64,000 nucleotides of DNA. It comes from Candidatus Pacearchaeota archaeon (lineage in GTDB: Archaea; Nanoarchaeota; Nanoarchaeia; Pacearchaeales; GW2011-AR1). Positions 32,131 to 40,733 of this stretch are shown in pieces (positions within the stretch are counted from its first letter, which is position 1; each line of letters starts with the position of its first letter). Where the stretch lies: NCBI GenBank assembly GCA_023228245.1, contig JALOBN010000007.1, positions 1-64,000 of the forward strand, in the 5' to 3' direction. The notes under the pieces were generated by a model that did not search any database, was not told where the DNA came from, and worked only from the letters and a program-made list of their open reading frames with translations. Made by a program: the position numbers and the translations under genes.

Positions 32131-32547
32131 ATGAATAAAAGAATCACATGGCCAGAGAAAAATATGTATAGCGATCCAGATCATAATACATATTTTTTGG
32201 GTCGCAACGGAACCGGAAAAGCTGGTGGAGTCGTGATAACCGATTTTAATCATAAATCGGTGGGCCGGGTAAGAATCGATCCACTAACACGGCAAAGCAT
32301 CACGCGCGGAAAACCGAGGGAGGGCCGGGCGTGGATCGAATTTCCGGCGGCTTACGCCGGGGCCGTTGCCGACGCGATACGGGAAGCGGCGGGGCTGTTT
32401 CCGGTGCGGGAGGGGATCAGGTGCGCGAAATGTGGGAGCGATATCTATAACCTCTTAGACGATGACAACAGGATATATACGTACCGCTGCGACTGCGGAC
32501 ACGAGGGCACGGCGGCATATATTGAGATCATAACGGAAATAACGTAA
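32131..32547 (+). CDS. Hypothetical protein with C-terminal zinc ribbon
   Basis: A 138-residue protein. The first 95 residues are mixed (MNKRITWPEKNMYSDPDHNT), the C-terminal part has IRCAKCGSDIYNLL and YRCDCGHEGTAAY, two Cys pairs forming a zinc ribbon. ATG 32131 has AACAGGGGGAAGC upstream. Confidence 0.7.
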   Translation: MNKRITWPEKNMYSDPDHNTYFLGRNGTGKAGGVVITDFNHKSVGRVRIDPLTRQSITRGKPREGRAWIEFPAAYAGAVADAIREAAGLFPVREGIRCAKCGSDIYNLLDDDNRIYTYRCDCGHEGTAAYIEIITEIT

Positions 32548-32566
32548 TTATCGGGAGGGGGGAACC

Positions 32567-32806
32567 GTGGAAAAAATCAGTATTGAAAATCAGGGACATT
32601 GTCCAAGGTGTGGCGGGGACAATATCGAATTTGAGGGCTGGAACGCCGATGGCGAAACCGGCTGGGATGATTGCACGTGTTTGACGTGCGGGGCGTATTT
32701 TCAACAGGTCTATGATATCCGCTATCTTTATTCAGAGACAACGGGGGACGAATTGCCCGCATATTGCCGACTCGATCCGCCGCCGTTTCCGCATATCATA
32801 CCGTAG
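32567..32806 (+). CDS. Small zinc-ribbon protein
   Basis: A 79-residue protein with HCPRCGGDNIEFEGW and CTCLTCGAYFQQVYDIRYLY. Starts at GTG with GGGAGGGGGG upstream. Such ribbons may bind nucleic acid or just stabilise a tiny fold. Confidence 0.7.
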   Translation: MEKISIENQGHCPRCGGDNIEFEGWNADGETGWDDCTCLTCGAYFQQVYDIRYLYSETTGDELPAYCRLDPPPFPHIIP

Positions 32807-32831
32807 ACCGATCCGGGGGGGGCTTTATGTC

Positions 32832-32869
32832 CCCCCGTGATCCCCCCGGATGCGGGAGGATCACGGGGG
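32832..32869 (+). terminator. Strong GC-rich hairpin
   Basis: Perfect 12-bp stem CCCCCGTGATCC/GGATCACGGGGG between two small genes; no T-run follows. Confidence 0.6.
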
Positions 32870-32896
32870 TATATAAAACACTAACAGGGGGCAAAT

Positions 32897-33067
32897 ATGA
32901 AAAAAGATTGGCGCGAAATGATCAAATGGTCGGACGACGAGCTTCTAATGGGCTTGGTGGCCGAGCGAATGAGTGAGCTTAATCCGTACTCACCTTTTCA
33001 CCGGCGATTAGATAAAGTTTATGACCGTCTCCAAGAAAAGGTAAAGGCGGAGCGCAAGACGGCGTAA
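32897..33067 (+). CDS. Small hypothetical protein
   Basis: A 56-residue helical protein, MKKDWREMIKWSDDELLMGL then AERMSELNPYSPFHRRLDKV. AACAGGGGGCAAAT precedes the ATG. The fold looks like two or three amphipathic helices; function unknown. Confidence 0.6.
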   Translation: MKKDWREMIKWSDDELLMGLVAERMSELNPYSPFHRRLDKVYDRLQEKVKAERKTA

Positions 33068-33195
33068 TCCCCCAGGGGCGGGGGCTCCGGCCCCTGCCCT
33101 ATCCCCCCCGTATCCGGGGGGTTGGTATTTTACATAATTTATGAGTATCGGGCGCGGTGGGCGGCTTCATAAATTCAGTATCCGGGAGGCGTATC

Positions 33196-34227
33196 TTGAT
33201 CGGATTGGCATTACAAAAACATAGTTGCGATGTATGCGGGCGGGAGCTGGATCATCCGGGCCGCTGCCCGGAGTGCATCGGCTGGGAATACCTGGCCCAG
33301 GCGTCGGCCATTGACGGGCGCGTGTATCGGGTCCCGGTATCGGAGATAGGTATCGATCCCGCCGTGTATCAATTTAAGCGCGACGTGGACGCCCAGGGCG
33401 TATCCGAGGGGTCCCGGCTCACGGGTTCGTGGAACGAAGCGGCGGCCGGGCTGCTGCTGCTGTATGAAGACCTGTCCGGTATCTTATGGGTGGCAAACGG
33501 ACATCATCGATTGAGCCATGCGCGGCGGTGCGGTATCCGGGCCCTGAATGCGCTCATAGTCCGGGAGATCGAGGGCTATTCATCGGAGGACGCCCGGAGG
33601 CTGGCCGCCGAGGCGAACATCCTGGACGGCAAGGGCACGGACCTGGACCATGCCGAGTTTTTCCGGCATTCCGAGGCCGATAAGTCTTTTTACAAAAAGG
33701 CCGGGCTGGCCCGGCGGGGCTGGATCATAGGCCAATGGGCGACGGATGACCTGTATGCGCTTTTTCGGGCCGGCAAGGTATCCGGGGAATGCGCGGAGGC
33801 GGTATCGGGGGCGGCGCCGGGTGACATAGCGATACAGGCGGCGGCTGCCCGGTGGTGCCTGGCCAATCCGAGGGCAAAGGGCGATGAAGCGCGGGCCTAT
33901 ACGGAGGCGCTCAAAGTCGTGCCGAGGGGCCCGGCGACGGCAGATCTATTCGGCTTTGACGACAGCGCGATCATCGAGGCCGACCGGTACACCCGGATCG
34001 TCCGGGCCATCCGTTCCGAGATATCGGAACGAATCACGGCGGTGCGGAGCGCGGCAAAGCGCCCGGACGTGGCGCGGGCCGGGGGAGTGGAAGTTGCGGA
34101 CCCGGACGGTATCCTGGCGCAAGTGCGGGAAGACCAAGCGACGCTGGCCCGGTGGGATAAATGGTATCTGGACCCGGAATTGACCGCTGTGGTCAAGAAA
34201 CGGGCGAGGGATAAAGAAGCGGCTTAA
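33196..34227 (+). CDS. ParB-like nuclease-domain protein with N-terminal zinc knuckle
   Basis: A 343-residue protein starting at TTG with GGGAGG upstream. The N-terminus has CDVCGRELDHPGRCPEC. The ParB/sulfiredoxin-like domain follows: RVPVSEIGIDPAVYQFK near 40 and GILWVANGHHRLSHARRCG near 95, the GHHR box being the nucleotide-binding core. The rest is helical (AEANILDGKGTDLDHAEFFR). ParB-like phage proteins cut or bind DNA or CTP; there is no ParA here, so a host-takeover or modification role is more likely than partitioning. Confidence 0.8.
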   Translation: MIGLALQKHSCDVCGRELDHPGRCPECIGWEYLAQASAIDGRVYRVPVSEIGIDPAVYQFKRDVDAQGVSEGSRLTGSWNEAAAGLLLLYEDLSGILWVANGHHRLSHARRCGIRALNALIVREIEGYSSEDARRLAAEANILDGKGTDLDHAEFFRHSEADKSFYKKAGLARRGWIIGQWATDDLYALFRAGKVSGECAEAVSGAAPGDIAIQAAAARWCLANPRAKGDEARAYTEALKVVPRGPATADLFGFDDSAIIEADRYTRIVRAIRSEISERITAVRSAAKRPDVARAGGVEVADPDGILAQVREDQATLARWDKWYLDPELTAVVKKRARDKEAA

Positions 34228-34302
34228 ACTTGCAGATCAAATAGAATCCGAAGCATGGTCAAAGTTTATTTCTCATCCTTATTAACATAACGGGGGATGA
34301 TT

Positions 34303-34659
34303 ATGGCAAAAATACTTCGCAAAATAGATGGAGAATGGATTGCTCTATGTCCGAACTCTACAGATCCAAAGATGGGTGACGTATATTTGAGCGATCCCCA
34401 GTCTTATGCGCTCTCTCTCTATTATGTTTATGATGAAGGACCATACAATAAACGCTTCCTGTCTCCGAGACAACGCGAGGAAATACTCAGAGACGTTCCA
34501 ACATATGTCGATGAATGGAGAAGGTCGGGCTGTATTTCCTGGAGAAAAAATCCCGAATGGATTGCGAAGTATCACGGCAATAGATTTTGGTATTTTATTA
34601 GAAAGATCAAGGTGTGGCTTTTTTGGTCATTGCCCAGTCTAAAAAGTTTTCTCAAATAG
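34303..34659 (+). CDS. Hypothetical protein with hydrophobic C-terminus
   Basis: A 118-residue protein (MAKILRKIDGEWIALCPNST). The end, RFWYFIRKIKVWLFWSLPSL, is aromatic and hydrophobic and may associate with membrane. ATG 34303 is favoured over 34297 because CGGGGGATGATT precedes it. AT-richer than its neighbours. Confidence 0.6.
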   Translation: MAKILRKIDGEWIALCPNSTDPKMGDVYLSDPQSYALSLYYVYDEGPYNKRFLSPRQREEILRDVPTYVDEWRRSGCISWRKNPEWIAKYHGNRFWYFIRKIKVWLFWSLPSLKSFLK

Positions 34660-34669
34660 GAGGGTTATT

Positions 34670-35173
34670 ATGATTGCAACAGCAAATTTACCAGGGAGTA
34701 CGCATTTTCGGTGGTTCAAGGGTACTAAAAGACAGTGTTATAGGTTTTTCAACTATCTTAACAGAACAAACGAATACTGGCGGCAGGAATATATGCCTCA
34801 AGTAATGACAGACAATGCCACGAGAAAACGAGATCGTTACCAGGACGGTACGTTGATCTATGACGTGCCAGAAGGACACTATGAATGCGATGGATTAACC
34901 GAAGAGGCAATAATCAATAGAACTTTTGAGCCTTATCCCCGACAGATATCGAGGGTGTCCTATACTCAAGGACTTTGCCCAATTTGCGACAATGATGTTT
35001 TAGATCAGAAAAAGACGGAAATCAACGACAATACGATTGCAGTGTATTTTAGATGTTGTGGGTGTAAAGCATATCTAAAAGAGCAATATCGTATCGCATA
35101 TTATGATGGAACTATCGTTGTCGATAAACACGGAAATTCGAAAGAAGAACTACAGGCGGGGGGTATCCGATGA
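34670..35173 (+). CDS. Hypothetical protein with zinc ribbon
   Basis: A 167-residue protein (MIATANLPGSTHFRWFKGTK). The C-terminal part has LCPICDNDVLDQKK and YFRCCGCKAYLKEQYRIAYYDG, resembling the ribbons at 32131 and 32567. The first half is basic and aromatic. ATG is preceded by AGGAGGG. Unknown function. Confidence 0.7.
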   Translation: MIATANLPGSTHFRWFKGTKRQCYRFFNYLNRTNEYWRQEYMPQVMTDNATRKRDRYQDGTLIYDVPEGHYECDGLTEEAIINRTFEPYPRQISRVSYTQGLCPICDNDVLDQKKTEINDNTIAVYFRCCGCKAYLKEQYRIAYYDGTIVVDKHGNSKEELQAGGIR

Positions 35174-35475
35174 AACGCTGTACTGAATGTCACGTCCCCC
35201 TGCCCCGGGACCACCGGGGAGCGCAGTTGTGCGCCGGGTGCCGGCTGGAGGCCGAGGATGCGGGGATGACCACCCCATGCGACAGGTCGCATGGGGGCCC
35301 CGGTGAGGGCAAGAAAACTAACGCCCAGGAGCCCCGTCTATTTTCCGAGAAACCCCAGCGGGACCGCTCTGTTGAGAAGGCCGAGGCCGAGTGGACGTGG
35401 CGGGAGAAGATCAGGGCAAAGACAAAACCAATTGACGAGTTGCCGCTGTTTCGGCGGCAGAGGGAGATGTTTTAA
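35170..35475 (+). CDS. Small Cys-rich protein
   Basis: A 101-residue protein whose N-terminal MKRCTECHVPLPRD and LCAGCRLEAED form a zinc knuckle; the remainder is charged and probably disordered, with a final WREKIRAKTKPIDELPLFRR. ATG overlaps the upstream stop. Function unknown. Confidence 0.65.
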   Translation: MKRCTECHVPLPRDHRGAQLCAGCRLEAEDAGMTTPCDRSHGGPGEGKKTNAQEPRLFSEKPQRDRSVEKAEAEWTWREKIRAKTKPIDELPLFRRQREMF

Positions 35476-35486
35476 CGGAGGTATCT

Positions 35487-35711
35487 ATGGCTATTTGTCC
35501 GATTTACAAGGCGGGGATGTTGGCTAATCCCGATCCAGAAATTCGCACCTGTGAGGGATTAAATAACATGATGTGCGATCAATCCGGCTGCGCCTGGTGG
35601 GATCAGTATGCCGGGATGTGCGCGCTGCTGGTCCTGGCGAACAACGTATCGACCGAGAACTTCCTGCTCCGCGAAAAGGCGGCCCGCGAGGTCATGGTAG
35701 AAAAAAAGTAG
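35487..35711 (+). CDS. Small Cys-rich protein
   Basis: A 74-residue protein, MAICPIYKAGMLANPDPE then MCDQSGCAWWDQYAGMCALL. The spaced Cys residues suggest a small metal-bound fold seen in phage and prophage regions. AACGGAGGTATCT gives a good ribosome binding site. Confidence 0.7.
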   Translation: MAICPIYKAGMLANPDPEIRTCEGLNNMMCDQSGCAWWDQYAGMCALLVLANNVSTENFLLREKAAREVMVEKK

Positions 35712-35720
35712 CCTCCTGAT

Positions 35721-35773
35721 GGGGAGGGGGCCGGACCGGTTCCCCCGCCGGTATCCCCCTCGGTCCCCTCCCC
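35721..35773 (+). terminator. GC-rich hairpin between genes
   Basis: GGGGAGGGG pairs with CCCCTCCCC, with further ACCG/CGGT pairing inside. No T-run follows. Confidence 0.5.
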
Positions 35774-35796
35774 CTCCTTATGGAGAACGGTGACAT

Positions 35797-36057
35797 ATGA
35801 CAAAGGACGACATTATTGCCGATTATCTCAGGTCCGATGTCCTGACCCTGACGATCATCCGGGCCCGGCGGGTGGACTTCGACACGCGGGAGGGCCGGGG
35901 TATCCGGCTTCGGTTCGTTGGACAAGCGGTATCCGGGGGCGAGATTGCAGCGCTCAACGCCTCCGGCTGGTGGCCGGTGGGCGAGATCGGCGGGGCCTAT
36001 ACCCATTTAATCCGCTCCGGCGCCGAGTTTTGGGCGGCGGCATGTATCTGGATTTGA
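35797..36057 (+). CDS. Small hypothetical protein
   Basis: An 86-residue protein (MTKDDIIADYLRSDVLTLTI) with a compact beta-like middle (RGIRLRFVGQAVSGGEIAAL) and aromatic end. GGAGAA precedes the start. Not recognised. Confidence 0.6.
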   Translation: MTKDDIIADYLRSDVLTLTIIRARRVDFDTREGRGIRLRFVGQAVSGGEIAALNASGWWPVGEIGGAYTHLIRSGAEFWAAACIWI

Positions 36058-36134
36058 TTTTTTTCAAAAAAACGCTGCACACATGACCGGATTAACTGAA
36101 TATATGATACGATAATAATAGAGGGAGAAGATCA

Positions 36135-36710
36135 ATGAATTATTACAAGCTAACGAACAAATCCGAGGTTCACTACGGGCTGCGGCTGGTCGATGGGCTG
36201 AACGTTGACCCGTGGCAGTGGAACCCCTCCGGCCGCTGCCAGGAGGGCGGAATCTACTTTGTCTCCTCGGAAATCCTGGCGTGCCTCTCGTATCCGGAGG
36301 GAGGGGCATACTGGATCCGCACCGTTACCCTGCCCGAGGGTGAACCGGTGTGGACGGAGGACGGCCCGGTTAAGTACAAGGCCCACCGACTGATCCTCGG
36401 TCGGCGACGGCGTATCACGCCGGCGGTGCTGAAACGGCTCGTTCGTGAGGGTGCGCTGCTTCACCCAAACGCGGCCACCTGGGCGGCGGAAAACGGTTAC
36501 CTCGACTGCCTGCGGTATCTCAACGAGATCGGAGCGCCGATCAATGAGTGGGCGGCCACCCGGGCGGCGATAAACGGTCACATCGACTGCCTGCGATATC
36601 TCAACGAGATCAAGGCGCCAATCGATTCGGAGGCGGCCGGGTGGGCGGCGGCAATGGGTCAGGTCGAGGCCGCGCGAATAATCAAAACCTGGCTGGAGGG
36701 AAAACGATGA
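36135..36710 (+). CDS. Ankyrin-repeat-like protein
   Basis: A 191-residue protein. Residues 1-95 form a distinct domain (HYGLRLVDGLNVDPWQWNPS, GGIYFVSSEILACLSY). Residues 100-185 carry repeats of WAAENGYLDCLRYLNEIGAP, RAAINGHIDCLRYLNEIKAP and WAAAMGQVEAARIIKTW, the degenerate ankyrin repeats common in giant-virus and some phage proteins. They mediate protein binding; the partner is unknown. Confidence 0.8.
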   Translation: MNYYKLTNKSEVHYGLRLVDGLNVDPWQWNPSGRCQEGGIYFVSSEILACLSYPEGGAYWIRTVTLPEGEPVWTEDGPVKYKAHRLILGRRRRITPAVLKRLVREGALLHPNAATWAAENGYLDCLRYLNEIGAPINEWAATRAAINGHIDCLRYLNEIKAPIDSEAAGWAAAMGQVEAARIIKTWLEGKR

Positions 36711-37270
36711 GCCGACGCAGACAATATCTTGTATCCGAGATGATTCTGGCGTTTAAACGGTACGTCAAACACGAGATAACCAGGGAGGAATTCGACGAGG
36801 CGCGGGAGAAGATCCACATCGCCATCAACGGCGCGCCCGTTGGTGAACTTAATTTCGACGGGGTATCCGGGGAGCCCGGCAAGTCCGGAGTCCCCACCCA
36901 GGCCGCCCTCGACTGCCTGGCCGAATGCTACCGGGCAGAGGGCCGGTCGTTTCTGGTGCTTTCCATGCCGGAAGGAAACTACGACGCTCGGGTATCGGCG
37001 CGGTTCGGCAGGACCGATGACGAGGATGCCGTGGCGATGATCGCGGCGTTTCTGGAGGGCAAGCCCGCCATCAAGGAGCAGTTGCTGGTCCACTACGGCC
37101 GGGAGGCGATGGACCTGCACGTAGAGGCCGAGTTTTTCCGGCAGCGCCGGGAGCGGGAGCTGGACCGGGAGATCGAGGGGCTGGAAGAAATACGGACAGT
37201 CCCGTACACATGGGTGGCCGATGAAACAACTCCGGCATTTCCAACAATAAGAAGGTGGCGGCTGATCTAA
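36707..37270 (+). CDS. Hypothetical protein
   Basis: A 187-residue protein (MSRRRQYLVSEMILAFKRYV) coupled by ATGA to the ankyrin-like gene. Charged coiled-coil-like end (FFRQRRERELDREIEGLEEI). Family not recognised; the frame upstream of 36707 is a shadow of the ankyrin gene. Confidence 0.65.
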   Translation: MSRRRQYLVSEMILAFKRYVKHEITREEFDEAREKIHIAINGAPVGELNFDGVSGEPGKSGVPTQAALDCLAECYRAEGRSFLVLSMPEGNYDARVSARFGRTDDEDAVAMIAAFLEGKPAIKEQLLVHYGREAMDLHVEAEFFRQRRERELDREIEGLEEIRTVPYTWVADETTPAFPTIRRWRLI

Positions 37271-37298
37271 TGAGAAAACACATTAAGGAGTAAACGAT

Positions 37299-37739
37299 AT
37301 GTGGTGGATTTTAATTTCCGGTGTTGTTCTTTGCGTGACGATCGCCATCCTGGTTCGTTACGCTGAGGAAAGCTGGCTATGGGTTGCGATCGCGGTGTTA
37401 GTGTGGGCTTTTTTCGCCGTCATTTCTTTTGGTTTTTTCTTCGGCACGACCTCCGAGTATGGAGAGATGCACGGCATCCTGTATTCGTTGCCGGCCTACA
37501 AAAAGACCGTTGACGATACTGGGGACATAACCTATGCGATCTCAGAAAACGAAATGATCAATGCGGCCGAAATCGGGATCGGCAAGGCCAAGAGCGAGCG
37601 GATGGCTGAGATGGTCACCAGGATAGACCGCTACAACCATCTTTATGGTGTCAACCGAGAATTTTATGATACATGGTGGGGCCGCCTTTGGATGCCGGCA
37701 TGGCCGGAGGATTTGAAGCCCTTGATAATAACGAAATAA
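37299..37739 (+). CDS. Membrane protein with two N-terminal spans
   Basis: A 146-residue protein. MWWILISGVVLCVTIAILV and SWLWVAIAVLVWAFFAVISF are two clear transmembrane helices; the remaining 90 residues are soluble (NAAEIGIGKAKSERMAEMVT). Unknown function, possibly superinfection exclusion, given other membrane genes near the integrase. Confidence 0.65.
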   Translation: MWWILISGVVLCVTIAILVRYAEESWLWVAIAVLVWAFFAVISFGFFFGTTSEYGEMHGILYSLPAYKKTVDDTGDITYAISENEMINAAEIGIGKAKSERMAEMVTRIDRYNHLYGVNREFYDTWWGRLWMPAWPEDLKPLIITK

Positions 37740-37752
37740 GGAGAGGTAAGAC

Positions 37753-38175
37753 ATGAAAAAGATGTTTCAGTGGCTGGCGTCGCTGGTTATGGTGGTGCTT
37801 TGTAAGGCCGTGCAGATCATCGGTAAACTCGCCGACAGAAAATACGTGGCGGGCTGCGAGTGGGGAGATCACACGAATATTTATATATATGGCAACAACT
37901 TCTTCCGCCTCCGCCTTGCCTCCGGTGCATTGCATCTGCGGGCCAGTCGTTTCGGAATGGTCGTGTTTCTTTCCGACGAATTCAACGCATGGGGTAAAAC
38001 CAGGAGCGAGTTCTTATGTGAAAACCTGGAACGAGTGTTTGATAAGGAATCGGTGGGATTCAAAAACACATCGAAAGAGATATTGCGGGTCGAGCAAGAG
38101 TTAATCTTCCGGTTAGCGACCCTCGTCGCCAACAAGAAACGGCCGCACAAAAAGCAGGAGTCCGGCGGTGCATAA
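37753..38175 (+). CDS. Protein with N-terminal membrane segment
   Basis: A 140-residue protein beginning MKKMFQWLASLVMVVLCKAV, a signal-anchor or signal peptide, then a beta-rich part (HTNIYIYGNNFFRLRLASGA) and a basic end. Overlaps the start of the integrase gene. Function unknown. Confidence 0.65.
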   Translation: MKKMFQWLASLVMVVLCKAVQIIGKLADRKYVAGCEWGDHTNIYIYGNNFFRLRLASGALHLRASRFGMVVFLSDEFNAWGKTRSEFLCENLERVFDKESVGFKNTSKEILRVEQELIFRLATLVANKKRPHKKQESGGA

Positions 38176-39016
38176 ACACGTCCCCGAGTTCATCGACCAC
38201 CTCCGGCAGCGGAAGATGCCCCGGCCGCTGAGGGCAAGCACCATCAAGGTCTACGGCACGGTCCTCCTTCGGTGGCGGGACGTCTACCCCGGCGACATCA
38301 ACACGGCCACCGAGGACGAGATCGAGGGCTTCCTCAACCGTATCAGGGGCAACGGCTCCTGGCGGTACGTTGCGGCGGTGGCCCTCAAAAACTATTACCG
38401 CTGGCTGGGCAGGCCGCTGGGTGATCGGTTCAAGATCTCGCTGCCCGCCGCCCGGGAGTACCCGGCGGTTACCGACGTCGAGTTCGAGCTGATCAAGCGC
38501 CACGCCTCGCCCCGTATCAGGAACCTCATCAACTTCCTGGCGCTCACCGGCGTCCGTATCTCCGAGGCCCTCGGGGCACAGGCCGGCGACTTTGAGCTCG
38601 ACCGCATCGAAGACGGCCGGCGCCGGCCGGCGATGAAGGTCCGGGGAAAGGGCGGAAAGATCAGGCGCATTCCACTGGTCCACCGCGGGCTGGTGGAGTG
38701 GCTTCGAAGGCAGGTGGCGGGGCCGTTCGAGGGAATGAGTTACGATCAGGCGTGGGGCGGGATCCACGCGGCGGCCGAGCGCGCCGGGGTCCAGCGGCTG
38801 ATCTCCGAACCGGGGGAATATCCGCCCCGGTACTACGTGAGCCCGCACGCCTTTAGGCGGTACGCCGCGACCAGGCTGCTGGACCGGGGCGTCGATATCG
38901 ATGTGGTCCAGACGGTCCTGCGGCACTCGAACATCAACACGACGCTCCGCTATGCCAAGACCCGGGAGAACCGGGTGTGGGCGCAGATGGGACAGGGAGA
39001 GGCGTATGTACAGTAG
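38168..39016 (+). CDS. int: Tyrosine recombinase / integrase
   Basis: A 282-residue recombinase starting at GTG. The N-terminal SAM-like core-binding domain covers residues 1-90. Catalytic residues are R130 (TGVRISEA), K161 (RGKGGKIRRIP), H227 and R230 (SPHAFRRYAATRL), H253 (LRHSNINTTLRYA) and nucleophile Y262. It could integrate the phage, invert or resolve DNA. It lies mid-operon and not beside a repressor or a visible attachment site, so a resolvase role is possible too. Confidence 0.88.
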   Translation: MHKHVPEFIDHLRQRKMPRPLRASTIKVYGTVLLRWRDVYPGDINTATEDEIEGFLNRIRGNGSWRYVAAVALKNYYRWLGRPLGDRFKISLPAAREYPAVTDVEFELIKRHASPRIRNLINFLALTGVRISEALGAQAGDFELDRIEDGRRRPAMKVRGKGGKIRRIPLVHRGLVEWLRRQVAGPFEGMSYDQAWGGIHAAAERAGVQRLISEPGEYPPRYYVSPHAFRRYAATRLLDRGVDIDVVQTVLRHSNINTTLRYAKTRENRVWAQMGQGEAYVQ

Positions 39017-39287
39017 CACCAAAACCGTCCTCATCAAGCACGGTGGCCCGGTATCCGATAAGCTCAGGTACGTCGGGCAATGGGACGGGGTCGATATCTA
39101 CACGACCGCACCCAGGACGACAATATGGATGTGGCCGTTCGGTATCTTCTTGCTGATTTGTGAGCTTCTGCGGTGGATACCGCTGCTCCTGTCTTACGAG
39201 GCCCAGCGTTACTACGGCATCTGGCTGTGGTCGAAGGTGCTCAAGGGTGTCGGCTGGCTTTTAAACGTACCGGAGGACAAAACATGA
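39006..39287 (+). CDS. Small membrane protein
   Basis: A 93-residue protein (MYSSTKTVLIKHGGPVSDKL). TTIWMWPFGIFLLICELLRW and IPLLLSYEAQRYYGIWLWSK give one or two membrane segments. It overlaps the integrase end and is coupled by ATGA to the next membrane-protein gene. Confidence 0.65.
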   Translation: MYSSTKTVLIKHGGPVSDKLRYVGQWDGVDIYTTAPRTTIWMWPFGIFLLICELLRWIPLLLSYEAQRYYGIWLWSKVLKGVGWLLNVPEDKT

Positions 39288-39640
39288 TAAAAACTCGGGA
39301 ACCCGACCGGTCTCCGCTTAAAGCGGAGGTTAGCAGGATCGTCAAAGGATTCCTTGCCGTCAATACGTTCACCGTGAAGGTATCGACGGGCATCAAAACC
39401 CGCACCGTCGGCTTCTTCCGGAAGCTCAACTGGGAGCTTCTTGTCTGGTGGATATGGTTTTCCTTCATGATTCTCTGCCTTTTATGGGTTATCGGAACCT
39501 TCATCTTGTTCTTGGTAACGCCGAAAGAACCGGCATCATTTCTGGCGATGGGAATTAATATCATGCTACTGGTGTTTGTCGTCTATAACTTGAGCTGGTT
39601 GTTGCCGGCCTATAGGAATGTCCGCAATGACAAGACGTAA
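39284..39640 (+). CDS. Membrane protein, two spans
   Basis: A 118-residue protein. VWWIWFSFMILCLLWVIGTF and FLAMGINIMLLVFVVYNLSW are predicted membrane helices; the N-terminus is basic. Coupled to the previous membrane gene. Function unknown. Confidence 0.65.
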   Translation: MIKTREPDRSPLKAEVSRIVKGFLAVNTFTVKVSTGIKTRTVGFFRKLNWELLVWWIWFSFMILCLLWVIGTFILFLVTPKEPASFLAMGINIMLLVFVVYNLSWLLPAYRNVRNDKT

Positions 39641-39902
39641 ACCACCCCAGATCAACTTCGTCCCCGATACCGACGCCACTCCCGGGCAGAACTTCGCGGC
39701 CATTCTTAAAAAACTCGGCATCCGGGACGAGAAGGCGGTCAAGGAGCTGTCGCGCAAAACGCGGCTGGACCCCTCGGCTATCGCCGATATCGCCAACGAC
39801 CAGGAGACCATCACCCCGTCGATAGCCGACCTGCTGGAACGCGGGACCGGCATCAAGCGCGAGTGGTGGCTGATGATGGTGGAGAGGTGTACAAAAAAAT
39901 GA
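39627..39902 (+). CDS. XRE/HigA-like HTH protein
   Basis: A 91-residue protein. NFAAILKKLGIRDEKAVKEL followed by TRLDPSAIADIANDQETITP reads as a helix-turn-helix of the XRE or HigA antitoxin type, then LLERGTGIKREWWLMM. No toxin gene is evident next to it. It overlaps both neighbours. Confidence 0.65.
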   Translation: MTRRKPPQINFVPDTDATPGQNFAAILKKLGIRDEKAVKELSRKTRLDPSAIADIANDQETITPSIADLLERGTGIKREWWLMMVERCTKK

Positions 39903-40141
39903 CTCGTATTCCTCAGTTCTTCTGCTGGTGCGGACGCGAGATGCGGCTGGAGCGATCCGGTATCCGGCTACGGGTAGAGTCCTCCATGATAGGGCCGAGG
40001 GCCGTCGTCGAGGCCGAGCAGTGGCGGTGTAAGGCATGTGACATGCGGGTCCGCCGGATCGCACCCGGAACCACGCCGATCACCCCGATGGACCCGGGGT
40101 TTGAAAAGGCGGTGTGGGATGAGGAAGTGAGGACGATATGA
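39899..40141 (+). CDS. Small zinc-ribbon protein
   Basis: An 80-residue protein with FFCWCGREMRLER and WRCKACDMRVRRIAPG, two Cys pairs about 40 residues apart. ATGA overlap with the HTH gene and with the next gene. Confidence 0.65.
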   Translation: MTRIPQFFCWCGREMRLERSGIRLRVESSMIGPRAVVEAEQWRCKACDMRVRRIAPGTTPITPMDPGFEKAVWDEEVRTI

Positions 40142-40401
40142 AGTTTAATTTTTTATCATGCGCGTCACCAAAAACAAAAGTGAGATTACTAAAGGTCGTC
40201 CCCTGCTTTCCCAGTGGATCCATAGCTGGGTATATAGGTGAAGAACCAAAGAGTTATGAGCCAACCCATGACCACATCGAGTTCCCGATTAGCATCTATC
40301 ACGCATCTGTCTGTGAGACGTTTTTTCATGGCAGGATAGCGCATATATGGGGTGGCGGAATATCTTGTTGGGTGGATCCAACAACGAAGGAATTGATATA
40401 G
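40138..40401 (+). CDS. Small hypothetical protein
   Basis: An 87-residue protein (MKFNFLSCASPKTKVRLLKV), beta-rich, coupled by ATGA. The text HIEFPISIYHASVCETFFHG is unusual but not diagnostic. Confidence 0.55.
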   Translation: MKFNFLSCASPKTKVRLLKVVPCFPSGSIAGYIGEEPKSYEPTHDHIEFPISIYHASVCETFFHGRIAHIWGGGISCWVDPTTKELI

Positions 40402-40719
40402 ATGGAACCCATAACGATTCAAACCAGTATAAAACATCAGTATCAGATCAAGGCCAGAGTCCAGAATATTACTGATCATCTTTTGAGATTTACCATTCCA
40501 GAAGAAAGCCTGACCGAGAAATATTACCCAAGGCGTAAACAGATCGTTCTCCTGTCGATGGACCAAGGAATATGGCGCCTAATAATCATCGATGTAAAGC
40601 GCCGTATGCTCGAAAACGATGATGCCTATGTAGTCGATCTTCTCGCCGAGACCGAGGGGCTCAAAAAGGTGCAACCGAGGAAACACCGGGCGGCATTAAT
40701 GCCGCCCCTACATCTGTAA
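40402..40719 (+). CDS. Hypothetical protein
   Basis: A 105-residue protein (MEPITIQTSIKHQYQIKARV) starting directly after the previous stop. Alternating hydrophobic pattern (RKQIVLLSMDQGIWRLIIID) suggests a beta fold. Unknown. Confidence 0.6.
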   Translation: MEPITIQTSIKHQYQIKARVQNITDHLLRFTIPEESLTEKYYPRRKQIVLLSMDQGIWRLIIIDVKRRMLENDDAYVVDLLAETEGLKKVQPRKHRAALMPPLHL

Positions 40720-40733
40720 CCCGTTTTGTATTC

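Noticed and set aside
38060..39037. 325-codon minus-strand frame over the integrase
   Set aside because: Antisense shadow; the plus-strand integrase has all catalytic residues.
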